Assembly: GCF_016863275.1 (NCBI RefSeq)
Contig: NZ_BOOO01000027.1
Location: 62,001-126,000, forward strand
Direction of reading: 5' to 3'
Length of the DNA: 64,000 bases
From: Planotetraspora mira
GTDB taxonomy: Bacteria > Actinomycetota > Actinomycetes > Streptosporangiales > Streptosporangiaceae
Part shown: piece by piece, positions 34,324-43,028 of the stretch
How the letters are laid out: each line of letters starts with the position of its first letter
Numbering within the stretch: position 1 is the stretch's first letter
The notes under the pieces: generated by a model
The model's input: the letters and a program-made list of their open reading frames with translations, nothing else
Database searches by the model: none
What the model was told of the DNA's origin: nothing
Made by a program: the position numbers and the translations under genes

Positions 34324-35105
34324 AGTTCGACGTCAACCTCTCCATCCTCTTCACCGAGCTGCCGCTGCTGGAACGTCCGGCCGCGGCGGCCAAGGCGGGG
34401 TTCGACGCGGTGGAGCTGTGGTGGCCTTTCAGCGGTCCGGTTCCCGAGCAGCGTGAACTCGACCGGCTCCAGCGGGCGATCGAGGACGCCGGCGTCCGTC
34501 TCGCCGGGCTGAACTTCGACGCCGGCGACATGGCCGCGGGCGACCGGGGCCTGCTGTCCCGGCCGGACGGGTCGGCGCGGTTCCGCGCGAACATCGACGT
34601 CGCGGTCGGCCTGGCCGGCGCACTGGGCTGCCGGGTGCTCAACGCGCTCTACGGCAACCGCGTACCCGGCGAGCCCGCGCAGGCGCAACGCGACCTGGCC
34701 CTGTCCAACCTCTCCCTCGCGGCGCAGGCCGCTGCGGGGATCGGCGCCACGGTGGTCGTCGAAGCGATCAACTCCCACGAGAACCCGCACTATCCGATCT
34801 GGTCGTCCGCCGGGGCGTTCGAGGTGATCGACGAGGTGGGCGCCCCGAACCTCGCCTTCCTGGCCGACCTCTACCACCTGCACCGGATGGGCGAGGACGT
34901 GATCGCCCTCATCGACACGCACTCCGCCAGGTTCGGTCACGTCCAGATCGCCGACGACCCCGGACGGGGCCAGCCGGGGACCGGGGCCATGCCGTACAAG
35001 CAGATCTTCGAGCGCCTGGAGGCCGTGGGATACCGCGGCCACGTCGGTCTCGAGTACCGGCCCGTCGGCGCGAGCGCCGAGAGCTTCGCATGGAGGAACG
35101 GATGA
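34320..35105 (+). CDS. hyi: Hydroxypyruvate isomerase
   Basis: 261-aa xylose-isomerase-like TIM barrel that interconverts hydroxypyruvate and tartronate semialdehyde. Starts V(GTG)KFDVNLSILFTELPLLERPAAAAKAGFDAVELWWPF, with the metal/active-site glutamates in VVVEAINSHENPHYPI (about 147) and HVGLEYRP near the C-terminus. GTG 34320 has GGAGG 4 nt upstream. Its stop overlaps the next start (ATGA). It belongs to the glyoxylate-to-glycerate module. Confidence 0.88.
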   Translation: MKFDVNLSILFTELPLLERPAAAAKAGFDAVELWWPFSGPVPEQRELDRLQRAIEDAGVRLAGLNFDAGDMAAGDRGLLSRPDGSARFRANIDVAVGLAGALGCRVLNALYGNRVPGEPAQAQRDLALSNLSLAAQAAAGIGATVVVEAINSHENPHYPIWSSAGAFEVIDEVGAPNLAFLADLYHLHRMGEDVIALIDTHSARFGHVQIADDPGRGQPGTGAMPYKQIFERLEAVGYRGHVGLEYRPVGASAESFAWRNG

Positions 35106-35971
35106 ACATCGCATTCGTCGGGCTCGGGATCATGGGCAGCCCGATGGCGGCCCATCTGGTGCGGGCCGGCTACACGGTCGTCGGCTACGACGTCAGCGCC
35201 GAACGGCTCGCCGCCCTGGCCGCGATCGGCGGCAAAACCGCCGCGAGCGTCGCCGAGGCGGTGGCCGGCGCCGATGTGGCCATCACCATGCTGCCCGACT
35301 CCCCCCAGGTGGAGGAGGTCGCCTTCGGCGAGGACGGCCTGCTCGCGCATGCCAAGCCCGGGTTGTTGTACATCGACGCGAGCACCATCAAGCCGGAGAC
35401 CTCACGCAAGGTCGCGCAGGAGGCCGCGGACAGGGGTGTCAGCGTGCTCGACGCGCCCGTGAGCGGCGGGGAGCGCGGTGCCGTGGACGGCACATTGTCG
35501 ATCATGGTGGGCGGCCGGGCCGAGGACTTCCAGGCGGCCCGCGAGATCCTCGGTCACCTCGGCACGACCATCGTGCACGTCGGGCCGCACGGCGCCGGCC
35601 AGACGGTCAAGGCCGCCAACCAACTGGTGGTCGGCGGGATCTACGGCCTGGTGGCCGAGGCGATCGTCCTGCTGGAGGCCTCGGGGGTCGATCCCGGCCC
35701 CGGCATGGACGTGCTCGCCGGGGGGCTGGCCGGCTCCCGCATCCTCGATCTCAAGCGCCAATCCATGATCAAGCGCGAGTTCGCGCCCGGCTTCCGGATC
35801 GACCTCCACCACAAGGACATGGGCATCGCGGTCGCGGCCGCCCGTGAGGCGGGGGTGTCCCTGCCGCTCACCGGCCTGGTCGCCCAGCTTGTCGCCGCGG
35901 CGAAGGCGCAGGGCCACGGGTCGCTCGACCATTCCGCACTGCTCAAGGTGATCGAAAGGATCAACTCGTGA
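35102..35971 (+). CDS. glxR: 2-hydroxy-3-oxopropionate (tartronate semialdehyde) reductase
   Basis: 289-aa beta-hydroxyacid dehydrogenase reducing tartronate semialdehyde to D-glycerate. GLGIMGSPMAAHLVRAG at residues 7-23 binds NAD(P)H; DAPVSGGERGAVDGTLSIMVGG near 118-139 is the substrate signature; the catalytic lysine is in GAGQTVKAANQLVVGG near 168. ATG 35102 follows GGAGG and overlaps hyi by 4 nt. Position between hyi and gcl identifies the role within a family that also contains hydroxyisobutyrate dehydrogenases. Confidence 0.9.
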   Translation: MNIAFVGLGIMGSPMAAHLVRAGYTVVGYDVSAERLAALAAIGGKTAASVAEAVAGADVAITMLPDSPQVEEVAFGEDGLLAHAKPGLLYIDASTIKPETSRKVAQEAADRGVSVLDAPVSGGERGAVDGTLSIMVGGRAEDFQAAREILGHLGTTIVHVGPHGAGQTVKAANQLVVGGIYGLVAEAIVLLEASGVDPGPGMDVLAGGLAGSRILDLKRQSMIKREFAPGFRIDLHHKDMGIAVAAAREAGVSLPLTGLVAQLVAAAKAQGHGSLDHSALLKVIERINS

Positions 35972-36047
35972 ACGAGCGAAGCGCGACAACCGACACGCGC
36001 CGCACGACTTCGCGCACGCTCCCGCGCATATTCTCGGGGGAGGCCAG

Positions 36048-37772
36048 GTGAAGCGGATCCCCTGCATGGAGGCGGCGGTCGCCGTCATGGAGTCCGAGGG
36101 CGTCGACACCGTCTTCGGCATCCCCGGCGCGGCCATCCTGCCGCTCTACGCCGCGCTGCAGCACAGCTCCATCCGGCACATCACGGTCCGGCACGAGGAG
36201 GGCGGCACCCACGCGGCCGACGGCTGGTCCCGCGTGACCGGCAACGTCGGCGTCTGCATCGGCACGTCGGGACCGGCCGGCACGAACATGATCACCGGGC
36301 TGTACACCGCGCTGGCGGACTCGATCCCCATGATCTGCATCACCGGTCAGGCGATGCGGAGCAAGCTGCACCAGGAGTCGTTCCAGGCCGTCGACATCGT
36401 GGAGATCGCCAAGCCGGTGACCAAGTGGGCGGTGCAGCTCAAGGAGCCCGCACAGGCCCCCTGGGTGTTCCGCGAGGCCTTCCGCATCGCCCGCTCCGGC
36501 CGTCCGGGGCCTGTCCTCATCGACCTGCCGATCGACGTGCAACGCGGGACCTGCCTCTACGACCCCGAGCTCGACGGCCCGTTCCCGGTCGACGTGCCCG
36601 AGCCGCGGGCGGAGGCCGTCCGGGCGGCCGTCGACCTGCTGATGGAGGCGCAGCGGCCGTTGATCCTCGCCGGTGGCGGCGTCGTCATCGGGGACGCGTC
36701 GGCCGAGTTGCGCGCCCTCGCCGAGCACCTGCAGGTGCCGGTCCAGGTCACCCTCATGGGCAAGGGCGCCTTCCCCGAGGACCATCCCCTCTTCGCGGGC
36801 ATGGCCGGAATCCAGACCCAGACCCGCTGGGGGAACGCGGCGTTCCTGGAGAGCGACCTGGTCCTGGCGGTCGGCGCGCGCTTCGGCGACCGGCACACCG
36901 GAGACCTGGACGTCTACAGGAAGGGCCGCACCTTCATCCACGCCGACATCGAGCCCACCCAGATCGGGAAGGTCTTCGAGCCCCACCTGGGGCTGGTCGG
37001 CCACGCGCGGCCGACGCTGGCCGCCCTCAGCGAGGAGGCCCGGCGCCACACCCCGCAGAGGAAGCCGGGACGCTGGGTGAAGAAGGTCGAGAAGCTGCGC
37101 ACGGCGCTGCCGCGACGGGACGACTTCGACGACGTGCCGATCAAGCCGCCCCGAGTCTTCAAGGAGATCAACGAGTTCTTCGGCCAGGACACGACCTTCG
37201 TCACCGCGATCGGCCTCTACCAGATCTGGTCGGGGCAGTTCCAGAAGACCTACCTTCCCCGGCGCTACCTCGTGTGCGGGCAGGCGGGACCGCTGGGCTG
37301 GGAGGTGCCGGCCGCGATGGGCGTCAAGTGCGCCTATCCGAACCGGCAGGTCGTGGCCGTCGTCGGCGACTACTCCTTCCAGTTCCTGATGGAGGAGGTC
37401 GCGGTCGCCGCGCAGTACCGCATCCCGTTCGTGATCGTGATGATCAACAACGAGTACCTCGGGCTGATCCGGCAGGCCGAACTGCCGTACGACATGAACT
37501 ACGCCGTGGACCTCCACTACGGCGAAGGCGGGATCGACCATGTGAAGGTCATGGAGGCCTTCGGCTGTCCCGCGCGCAGGGTCGAGGTGCCCGGCGACAT
37601 CCGCGACGCCCTCGCCTGGGCCACCGCCGAGGCGGAGCACGCACAACTGCCCGTGCTGGTCGAGGTGATGGTCGAACGCGAGGCCAACGCCGCCATGGGG
37701 CCGTCCCTCGACGCGATCAAGGAGTTCGAACCGCTCCCGGAACTCGCCCTCGCCATCGACTGGTCCGACTGA
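36048..37772 (+). CDS. gcl: Glyoxylate carboligase (tartronate semialdehyde synthase)
   Basis: 574-aa ThDP/FAD enzyme that joins two glyoxylates to tartronate semialdehyde plus CO2. Strongly Gcl-like blocks: VFGIPGAAILPLYAAL, GVCIGTSGPAGTNMITGLYTA, HQESFQAVDIVEIAKPVTK, NCGQAGPLGW-type CGQAGPLGWEVPAA, and the ThDP site VGDYSFQFLMEE with NNEYLGLIRQ. A notable difference from the E. coli enzyme is Glu50 (VRHEEGG) where E. coli Gcl has Val51. GTG 36048 follows GGGGGAGG. It is 76 bp after glxR and 11 bp before the ALDH-like gene. Confidence 0.92.
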   Translation: MKRIPCMEAAVAVMESEGVDTVFGIPGAAILPLYAALQHSSIRHITVRHEEGGTHAADGWSRVTGNVGVCIGTSGPAGTNMITGLYTALADSIPMICITGQAMRSKLHQESFQAVDIVEIAKPVTKWAVQLKEPAQAPWVFREAFRIARSGRPGPVLIDLPIDVQRGTCLYDPELDGPFPVDVPEPRAEAVRAAVDLLMEAQRPLILAGGGVVIGDASAELRALAEHLQVPVQVTLMGKGAFPEDHPLFAGMAGIQTQTRWGNAAFLESDLVLAVGARFGDRHTGDLDVYRKGRTFIHADIEPTQIGKVFEPHLGLVGHARPTLAALSEEARRHTPQRKPGRWVKKVEKLRTALPRRDDFDDVPIKPPRVFKEINEFFGQDTTFVTAIGLYQIWSGQFQKTYLPRRYLVCGQAGPLGWEVPAAMGVKCAYPNRQVVAVVGDYSFQFLMEEVAVAAQYRIPFVIVMINNEYLGLIRQAELPYDMNYAVDLHYGEGGIDHVKVMEAFGCPARRVEVPGDIRDALAWATAEAEHAQLPVLVEVMVEREANAAMGPSLDAIKEFEPLPELALAIDWSD

Positions 37773-37783
37773 GGAGAACGCGC

Positions 37784-39322
37784 ATGCCACTCCTGCTCAA
37801 GCCCGGCACCACCTGGACCGACGCCTACAGCCGATGCCGTACGGCGGCGCCGGAAGCCTTCCACGACGACAGGGTGCTCAACCACTGGGCCGGGATGTGG
37901 CAGCGTGACGGCCGCCCGGCGCCGGCGGCGTCGCCCGTCGACGGGACCACCATCGCGGGCCCCCCGCGCCTCGACCGGTCCACCGCGTCGAGGGCGGTGC
38001 GCGCGAGCCTCGACGAGCACCAGCAGTGGCGGCACGTGCCGCTCGCCGAGCGCAAAGCTCGTGTGGCGGCCACGCTGGACGCGATGACCGCGCACCGGGA
38101 GCTGCTGGCCCTGCTGCTGGTGTGGGAGATCGGCAAGCCCTGGAAGCTCGCCCTCGCCGACGTGGACCGGTGCATCGAAGGGGTGCGCTGGTACGTCGAC
38201 GAGGTCGACTCCATGGTGGAGGGGCGCGCCCCGCTGCAGGGGCCGGTCAGCAACATCGCGAGCTGGAACTATCCGCTGAGCGTGCTCATGCACGCGATGC
38301 TGGTGCAGACCCTCGCGGGCAACGCCGCGATCGCGAAGACGCCCACGGACGGCGGGCTCGCGTGCCTCACCCTCGCGTGCGCACTGGCCGTGAGCGAGGG
38401 GTTGCCGATCACCCTGGTGAGCGGCGGAGGCGCCGAGCTGTCCCCGGCACTGGTCCGCAGCCGGGAACTCGGGTGCGTCTCGTTCGTCGGGGGGCGCGAC
38501 GCGGGGGCCAAGGTCGCGACGTCGCTCGCCGACCTCGGCAGGAGGCACATCCTGGAACAGGAGGGCCTCAACTGCTGGGGGGTCTGGGAGTACAGCGACT
38601 GGGACCGGCTGGCGGGCCAGATCCGCAAGACCTTCGACTACGGCAAGCAGCGGTGCACCGCCTACCCGCGGTTCATCGTCCAGCGCGCGTTGTTCCACGA
38701 CTTCCTGGCGGCCTACCTCCCGGCTGTCCGATCGGTCCGCTTCGGGCATCCGCTCGCGGTGGAGTCGCCCGACGACCCGCTGCCGGAGCTCGACTTCGGC
38801 CCGCTCATCAACAACACCAAGGTGAAGGACCTGGCCGACCAGGTCGACGAGGCGATCACGAAGGGCGGGGTGCCGCTCTACCGGGGTTCGCTGGCCGACG
38901 GCCGGTTCCTTCCCGGCCAGGACACCTCCGCGTACCTGGCGCCTGTGGCGATCCTGGCACCGCCCGGCTCGTCGCCCCTGCGTCACGCGGAGCCGTTCGG
39001 GCCGGTCGACACCATCGTGGTGGTCGACACCGAGGCGGAGTTGCTGGCCGCGATGAACGCCAGCAACGGCGCGCTGGTGGCGACCATCTCCTGTGACGAG
39101 GAGGAGACCGCCATGCGGCTGGCCTCCGAGGTGCGCGCCTTCAAGGTGGGGGTCAACGCGCCTCGCTCGCGAGGAGACCGGGAGGAGTTGTTCGGCGGTC
39201 TCGGCGCCTCGTGGCGCGGAGCGTTCGTCGGAGGGGAGTTGCTGGTCAGGGCCGTCACGCTCGGGCCGGAGGGCGAACGCCTGCCCGGCAACTTCCCCGG
39301 CTACACCGGCCTGCCCCACTAG
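37784..39322 (+). CDS. Aldehyde dehydrogenase-superfamily protein of the glyoxylate operon
   Basis: 512-aa ALDH-fold protein. Rossmann signature SNIASWNYPLSVLMHAML near 164; the catalytic-base segment reads HILEQEGLNCWGVW (LELGG in typical ALDH) and the nucleophile is in FDYGKQRCTAYPRF (Cys about 288). The N-terminal 50 residues and the C-terminus (GERLPGNFPGYTGLPH) are unlike classical members. With gcl 11 bp upstream, candidates are glyoxylate to oxalate or oxalyl-CoA interconversion, or tartronate/malonate semialdehyde oxidation; the exact reaction is unresolved. ATG 37784 follows GAGGAG. Confidence 0.75.
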   Translation: MPLLLKPGTTWTDAYSRCRTAAPEAFHDDRVLNHWAGMWQRDGRPAPAASPVDGTTIAGPPRLDRSTASRAVRASLDEHQQWRHVPLAERKARVAATLDAMTAHRELLALLLVWEIGKPWKLALADVDRCIEGVRWYVDEVDSMVEGRAPLQGPVSNIASWNYPLSVLMHAMLVQTLAGNAAIAKTPTDGGLACLTLACALAVSEGLPITLVSGGGAELSPALVRSRELGCVSFVGGRDAGAKVATSLADLGRRHILEQEGLNCWGVWEYSDWDRLAGQIRKTFDYGKQRCTAYPRFIVQRALFHDFLAAYLPAVRSVRFGHPLAVESPDDPLPELDFGPLINNTKVKDLADQVDEAITKGGVPLYRGSLADGRFLPGQDTSAYLAPVAILAPPGSSPLRHAEPFGPVDTIVVVDTEAELLAAMNASNGALVATISCDEEETAMRLASEVRAFKVGVNAPRSRGDREELFGGLGASWRGAFVGGELLVRAVTLGPEGERLPGNFPGYTGLPH

Positions 39323-39437
39323 GGAGCGCACGCCTCGCGTCAAAAGGTGTTCCCGGGCCGGGGTTCTGGTGCGCACGCACCGGGACCCGGCGGGATGATG
39401 GACGGCGTCATCACCGCCGAGCCGCAAGAAGGGGACC

Positions 39438-40670
39438 ATGAAGGGCCACGTCGTCATCGCGCCGGACAAGTTCAGGGGGTCGCTGACCGCGCCCCAGGTG
39501 GTCGCCCATGTGGCGGCGGGGCTGGGGAGGGTGCCGGTGGTGGGGCTGCCGGTGGCCGACGGCGGCGAAGGAACGGTGGACGCCGTGGTGGCCTCCGGCT
39601 TCACCCGGGTCGAGGTCGAGGTGACCGGCCCGACGGGGGAGCCGGTCCCCGCTTCGTACGCCGTGCGCGACGAGCCTCATGACGCGGCGGACGAAAGCAC
39701 GGCGTCCCCCCGGCCTGGCGGCAGGGTGGCGGTGATCGAGCTCGCGGAGGCGTCAGGGCTGCGGAGGCTGCCCGGTGCGCCCGCCCCGCTCACCGCGACC
39801 AGTTACGGGACCGGGGAGCTCATCGCCCATGCCGTACGGCACGGCGCGACGAGGATCGTCCTCGGGCTGGGCGGCAGCGCCTGCACCGACGGGGGAGCGG
39901 GCATGGTGCAGGCGCTGGGCGCGCGGCTGCTGGACGAGGACGGCGAGGAGTTGCCCTTCGGCGGCGCCGCGCTGCGGCGTCTCGACAGGATCGATGTGTC
40001 GGCGCTCGCTCAGCCGGCCCCGGGCGACCCAGCGGGGGGAGGAACCGGCGTCGGCGGGGTGGAGTTCGTCGTCGCGAGCGATGTGGACAATCCGCTGCTC
40101 GGGCCGTACGGCGCGGCCGCCGTCTACGGCCCGCAGAAGGGGGCCTCGCCGCAGGATGTGGCGGTCCTGGAGAAGGGGCTGGCCAGGCTGGCCGCGGTCG
40201 CGGTGCACACGCACGGTCTCACGGGATCGATCGAGCACGACGGCGTTGTGCGGAGCATGGGGGTGGCCGGCCGCCCAGGAGCCGGGGCGGCAGGGGGAGT
40301 GGGTTTCGCCGCGCTCGCCTTCCTGGGGGCGGAGATCCGCCCCGGGATCGGATACCTCCTCGAGTTGCTGGAGTTCGACCGGCAGGTCGAAGGCGCACGC
40401 CTGGTCGTCACGGGAGAGGGATCGATCGACGAACAGTCGTTGCGCGGCAAGACCCCCGTGGGCGTCGCGGCGGCGGCCGCCAAGCACGGGGTGCCGGTCG
40501 TGGCCGTGTGCGGACGGCGGTCCATCGGCGACGCCGAGCTTCAGGCGGTGGGGATCGAGGCGGTCTACGCCCTGACCGACATCGAGTCCGACGTCCGGCG
40601 CTGCATCGCCGAGGCGGGACCGCTGCTCGAACGCGTCGCCCACACCATCGCCGCCACCCATTTGCCGTGA
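39438..40670 (+). CDS. glxK: Glycerate 2-kinase (GlxK/GarK family)
   Basis: 410-aa kinase that phosphorylates glycerate, the exit of the glyoxylate module to glycolysis. Starts MKGHVVIAPDKFRGSLTAPQVV (APDSFKGSLSA in E. coli), with LPVADGGEGTVDA (about 36-48), VLGLGGSACTDGGAGM (about 140) and LVVTGEGSIDEQSLRGKTPVGVA near 330. ATG 39438 has AAGGGG upstream. A 115-bp gap separates it from the ALDH-like gene. Its TGA stop is formed by the first bases of the repeat array, so the array begins exactly at the gene end. About 30 residues longer than E. coli enzymes because of Gly/Pro-rich inserts. Confidence 0.92.
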   Translation: MKGHVVIAPDKFRGSLTAPQVVAHVAAGLGRVPVVGLPVADGGEGTVDAVVASGFTRVEVEVTGPTGEPVPASYAVRDEPHDAADESTASPRPGGRVAVIELAEASGLRRLPGAPAPLTATSYGTGELIAHAVRHGATRIVLGLGGSACTDGGAGMVQALGARLLDEDGEELPFGGAALRRLDRIDVSALAQPAPGDPAGGGTGVGGVEFVVASDVDNPLLGPYGAAAVYGPQKGASPQDVAVLEKGLARLAAVAVHTHGLTGSIEHDGVVRSMGVAGRPGAGAAGGVGFAALAFLGAEIRPGIGYLLELLEFDRQVEGARLVVTGEGSIDEQSLRGKTPVGVAAAAAKHGVPVVAVCGRRSIGDAELQAVGIEAVYALTDIESDVRRCIAEAGPLLERVAHTIAATHLP

Positions 40671-41135
40671 TCATGCACAGGTTCGTGATCAAGTGCTCCC
40701 ACCTGCGCCTTCACCCGGCGTGATCATGCACAGATTCGGTGCAGGCCCTGCCTGCCTGGCCATTCTCGCGTCGTGATCATGCGCAAGCTCGCCGAGAGGT
40801 GGGCGGACCAGGGGAAACACCCTGCGTGATCATGCAGATGGTCTTCGAGGGGCGTTCCTGGACGGAGTGCTGGCCTTGGGGGCGTTTGGCGGTTGCGTGG
40901 CGATGGGGTGAATGCATGATCGCGTGGCCCTCAAGTGCAGGTCGGCAGGGGTGAATGCGAATCTGCGCATGATCACGGAGTGGGAACGTCCAGGCAGACA
41001 GGGCCTTCACCGAACCTGTGCATGATCACGCCGGGTGAAGGCGCAGTTCAGTGGGGCTTTCGCCGAACCTGTGCATGATCACCAACTAGGGAGGGGCAGG
41101 TTGGTGGCCATGATCACGAACCTGTGCATGATCAC
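40667..41135. repeat. Mirror-symmetric array of 53-bp-spaced GTGATCATGCACAGGTTCG repeats
   Basis: Noncoding element of 469 bp. The 19-mer GTGATCATGCACAGGTTCG and variants start at 40667, 40720, 40773 and 40826 (plus strand), exactly 53 bp apart. Its reverse complement occurs at 40958-40976, 41011-41029, 41064-41082 and 41117-41135, plus a decayed copy ending at 40923, again exactly 53 bp apart. Start and end coordinates of matching copies all sum to 81802, so the array is symmetric about 40901. The two outermost 25 bp (40667-40691 and 41111-41135) are perfect inverted repeats. Between repeats are 34-bp segments, some shared between arms (CTGCGCCTTCACCCGGC). 53 is not a multiple of 3 and the short frames inside have no start signals, so it is not coding. 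Confidence 0.92.
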
Positions 41136-41227
41136 GCGTCATCATGTGTTGGCTTGCCGGTATGGCAACAAACTTTGCCAGCTGCCGCCTCAGTCGCCGA
41201 CCATTTCGGCGAATGGAGGTACAACCC

Positions 41228-42259
41228 ATGACCGCAGAAGAAGTACAGCGTTATGACGTCGTGGTCGTCGGCGGGGGAGCGGCCGGCCTCAGCGGGGCCC
41301 TCACCCTGGCACGGGCACGTCGTTCTGTGCTGGTGATCGACGGCGGACGGCCGCGCAACGCCCCGGCCGCGCAGGTGCACACCTACCTGGCCCGTGAGGG
41401 GACGCCGCCCTCGGAGTTGCTGGCCACGGGCCGCGCCGAGGTGGCCGGTTACGGCGGGGAGGTCGTGAAGGGCCACGTCGTGGCGGCCGAGCGCCAGGAC
41501 GCCGGAGGCTTCCTGGTCGTGCTCGAAGGCGGGTCGACGGTGGCCGCGGACCGGTTGCTGGTGACCACCGGTCTGGTCGACGAGCTGCCTCAGGTGCCCG
41601 GGCTGGCGGAGCGGTGGGGACGCGACGTGCTGCACTGCCCGTACTGCCATGGTTGGGAGGTGCGCGACGAACCGATCGGCGTCATCGCCACCGGCCCGAT
41701 GGCGGTCCACCAGGCGCTCCTGTGGCGGCAGTGGAGCAAGGACGTGATCCTCTTCCTCCACACGGCGCCCGCGCCCACCGACGACGAGCGGGAACGACTG
41801 GCCGCCCGCGACGTCGCCGTGGTGGAAGGACAGGTGACCGGACTCGAGGTCGAGGATGACAGACTCACCGGCGTACGGCTGGCAGGCGGCCGGGTGGTCT
41901 CCCGCAGGGCTCTCGCGACGACTCCGCGGTTCACCGCACGGGCCGAGTTGCTCACCGGTCTCGGCCTCGAGACGACAGACCAGGAGATGGGCGGCCACGT
42001 GATCGGCAGTTACATCGCCGCCGACCCGTCAGGAGCCACCGGCGTGCCCGGTGTGTGGGTGGCCGGCAACGTGGCCAACCTGATGGATCAGGTCATCGGC
42101 TCAGCCGCCGCGGGTGTGCGCGCCGGTGCGGCGATCAACGCCGACCTGATCGCCGAGGAGACGCGCCGCGCGGTGGCCGCCCGCCGGGCTCCGTTCTCCG
42201 CGGCGATGGAACGCGAGGTCTGCGAGGCCGTGCTCGGCGATCGCCGGCACGGCCTCTGA
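41228..42259 (+). CDS. NAD(P)/FAD-dependent oxidoreductase (thioredoxin reductase-like)
   Basis: 343-aa flavoprotein of the TrxB family: FAD motif VVVGGGAAGLSGALTLARA (residues 12-30), redox pair in LHCPYCHGWEVRD (CPYC, about 138-141), and C-terminal VWVAGNVANLMDQVIGSAAAGVRAGAAINADL. The NADPH motif region reads IGVIATGPMAVHQAL, which lacks a clear GxGxxA, so the electron donor is uncertain. GGAGG lies 8 nt before ATG 41228. The 90-bp leader after the repeat array contains TTGCC-N5-GGCAA (41154-41168). It ends convergently 70 bp from a TetR gene. Confidence 0.88.
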   Translation: MTAEEVQRYDVVVVGGGAAGLSGALTLARARRSVLVIDGGRPRNAPAAQVHTYLAREGTPPSELLATGRAEVAGYGGEVVKGHVVAAERQDAGGFLVVLEGGSTVAADRLLVTTGLVDELPQVPGLAERWGRDVLHCPYCHGWEVRDEPIGVIATGPMAVHQALLWRQWSKDVILFLHTAPAPTDDERERLAARDVAVVEGQVTGLEVEDDRLTGVRLAGGRVVSRRALATTPRFTARAELLTGLGLETTDQEMGGHVIGSYIAADPSGATGVPGVWVAGNVANLMDQVIGSAAAGVRAGAAINADLIAEETRRAVAARRAPFSAAMEREVCEAVLGDRRHGL

Positions 42260-42329
42260 CAGGGCGGGCCTGCCGCCCGACCCCACACCGGCGGCGACGC
42301 CGGGAATGCCGAGCTTCGTGGCGGTCGCC

Positions 42330-42893
42330 TCAACGAGAATCGGACAGCGCGGCAAATCCCCTGATGCCGGCGATGATCAATTCGAGGCCGTCGCCGAATG
42401 CGCGGTCGCGACGTTCTCTCGTCCGGGCGCCGGTGACGGCCTCGCGGGCCTGTTCCTCGATCGTGTAGCCGTTGACGTAGGCCAGGACGGTGTCCATGGC
42501 GACGACGGCCGTGTCCGCGGGGACGCCCGCGGCGGCCAGGGTGGCGACGAGCCCGTGGAAAGTGGCGACGGCCTCGCCACCCGGGTGGTGAAAGGTGGAC
42601 ATGAGGCGCGCGCCGTCGCGGTGGGCCAGCATGACCTCGCGCAGGCCGGTCGCGACCCCGCGCAGCCGCTCGTCCCAGGGGCTGTCGGGGGACGGGCCGG
42701 CGTCGGCCGGTGCCGTGGCCAGGTGCGCGACCATGGCGTCCAGCAGGGCCTGCTTGCTGGCGTAGTGCCGATACAGGGCGCCTGCCCGCACTCCCAGCCG
42801 GCTCGCCAGAAGCCGCATGGTCAGCCCGTCCAGGCCGACCTCGTCGAGCAACTCGATCGCCGCCTGAAGCACCTGGGCGCGCCGCTCTCCCAC
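42330..42893 (-). CDS. TetR/AcrR-family regulator
   Basis: 187-aa repressor: HTH at about 5-50 (VLQAAIELLDEVGLDGLTMRLLASRLGVRAGALYRHYASKQALL region) and a TetR_C-type helical ligand domain ending AFGDGLELIIAGIRGF. GTG 42893 is chosen because AGGAGG lies 5 nt upstream; a longer frame to 42941 would start at TTG inside the operator. It is divergent from an alpha/beta hydrolase gene, and the shared region has CGTGAAC-type repeats, so it likely controls that gene and itself. Confidence 0.88.
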   Translation of the reverse strand: MGERRAQVLQAAIELLDEVGLDGLTMRLLASRLGVRAGALYRHYASKQALLDAMVAHLATAPADAGPSPDSPWDERLRGVATGLREVMLAHRDGARLMSTFHHPGGEAVATFHGLVATLAAAGVPADTAVVAMDTVLAYVNGYTIEEQAREAVTGARTRERRDRAFGDGLELIIAGIRGFAALSDSR

Positions 42894-42932
42894 TGGGTCC
42901 TCCTGATCGGGTTGACAGTTCGGCTCCTCGTA

Positions 42933-42964
42933 CGTGAACAATGTACACGTGAACGTTGTTCACG
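42933..42964. promoter_or_regulatory. Operator-like repeats between TetR and hydrolase genes
   Basis: Dyad CGTGAACAA-N14-TTGTTCACG, with a third, direct CGTGAAC copy inside at 42948. It lies between divergent starts at 42893 and 43029, next to a TTGACA -35-like box (42912-42917). Confidence 0.65.
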
Positions 42965-43028
42965 TGGGCGGTCGAGGGTGGTGACCCTGGGGTCACCGCG
43001 CATCGATCACATCGACGGAGGGATTGCG

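Noticed and set aside
36425-37783. N-terminal extension of the ALDH-like protein
   Set aside because: Arg/Gly/Pro-rich frame-shifted translation of gcl; the real start at 37784 has a ribosome binding site.
40739-41010. Short proteins of 70-77 aa within the repeat array on both strands
   Set aside because: They are translations of the repeats; the 53-bp unit shifts frame and no ribosome binding sites are seen.
40667-41135. CRISPR array (19-bp repeats, 34-bp spacers, 53-bp period)
   Set aside because: Repeats switch orientation at the centre, are degenerate, parts of the spacers are shared between arms, and no cas gene is present.
42306-43028. 521-aa plus-strand frame ending in the alpha/beta hydrolase
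   Set aside because: The first 240 codons run antisense through the TetR gene and operator; GTG 43029 has a ribosome binding site.
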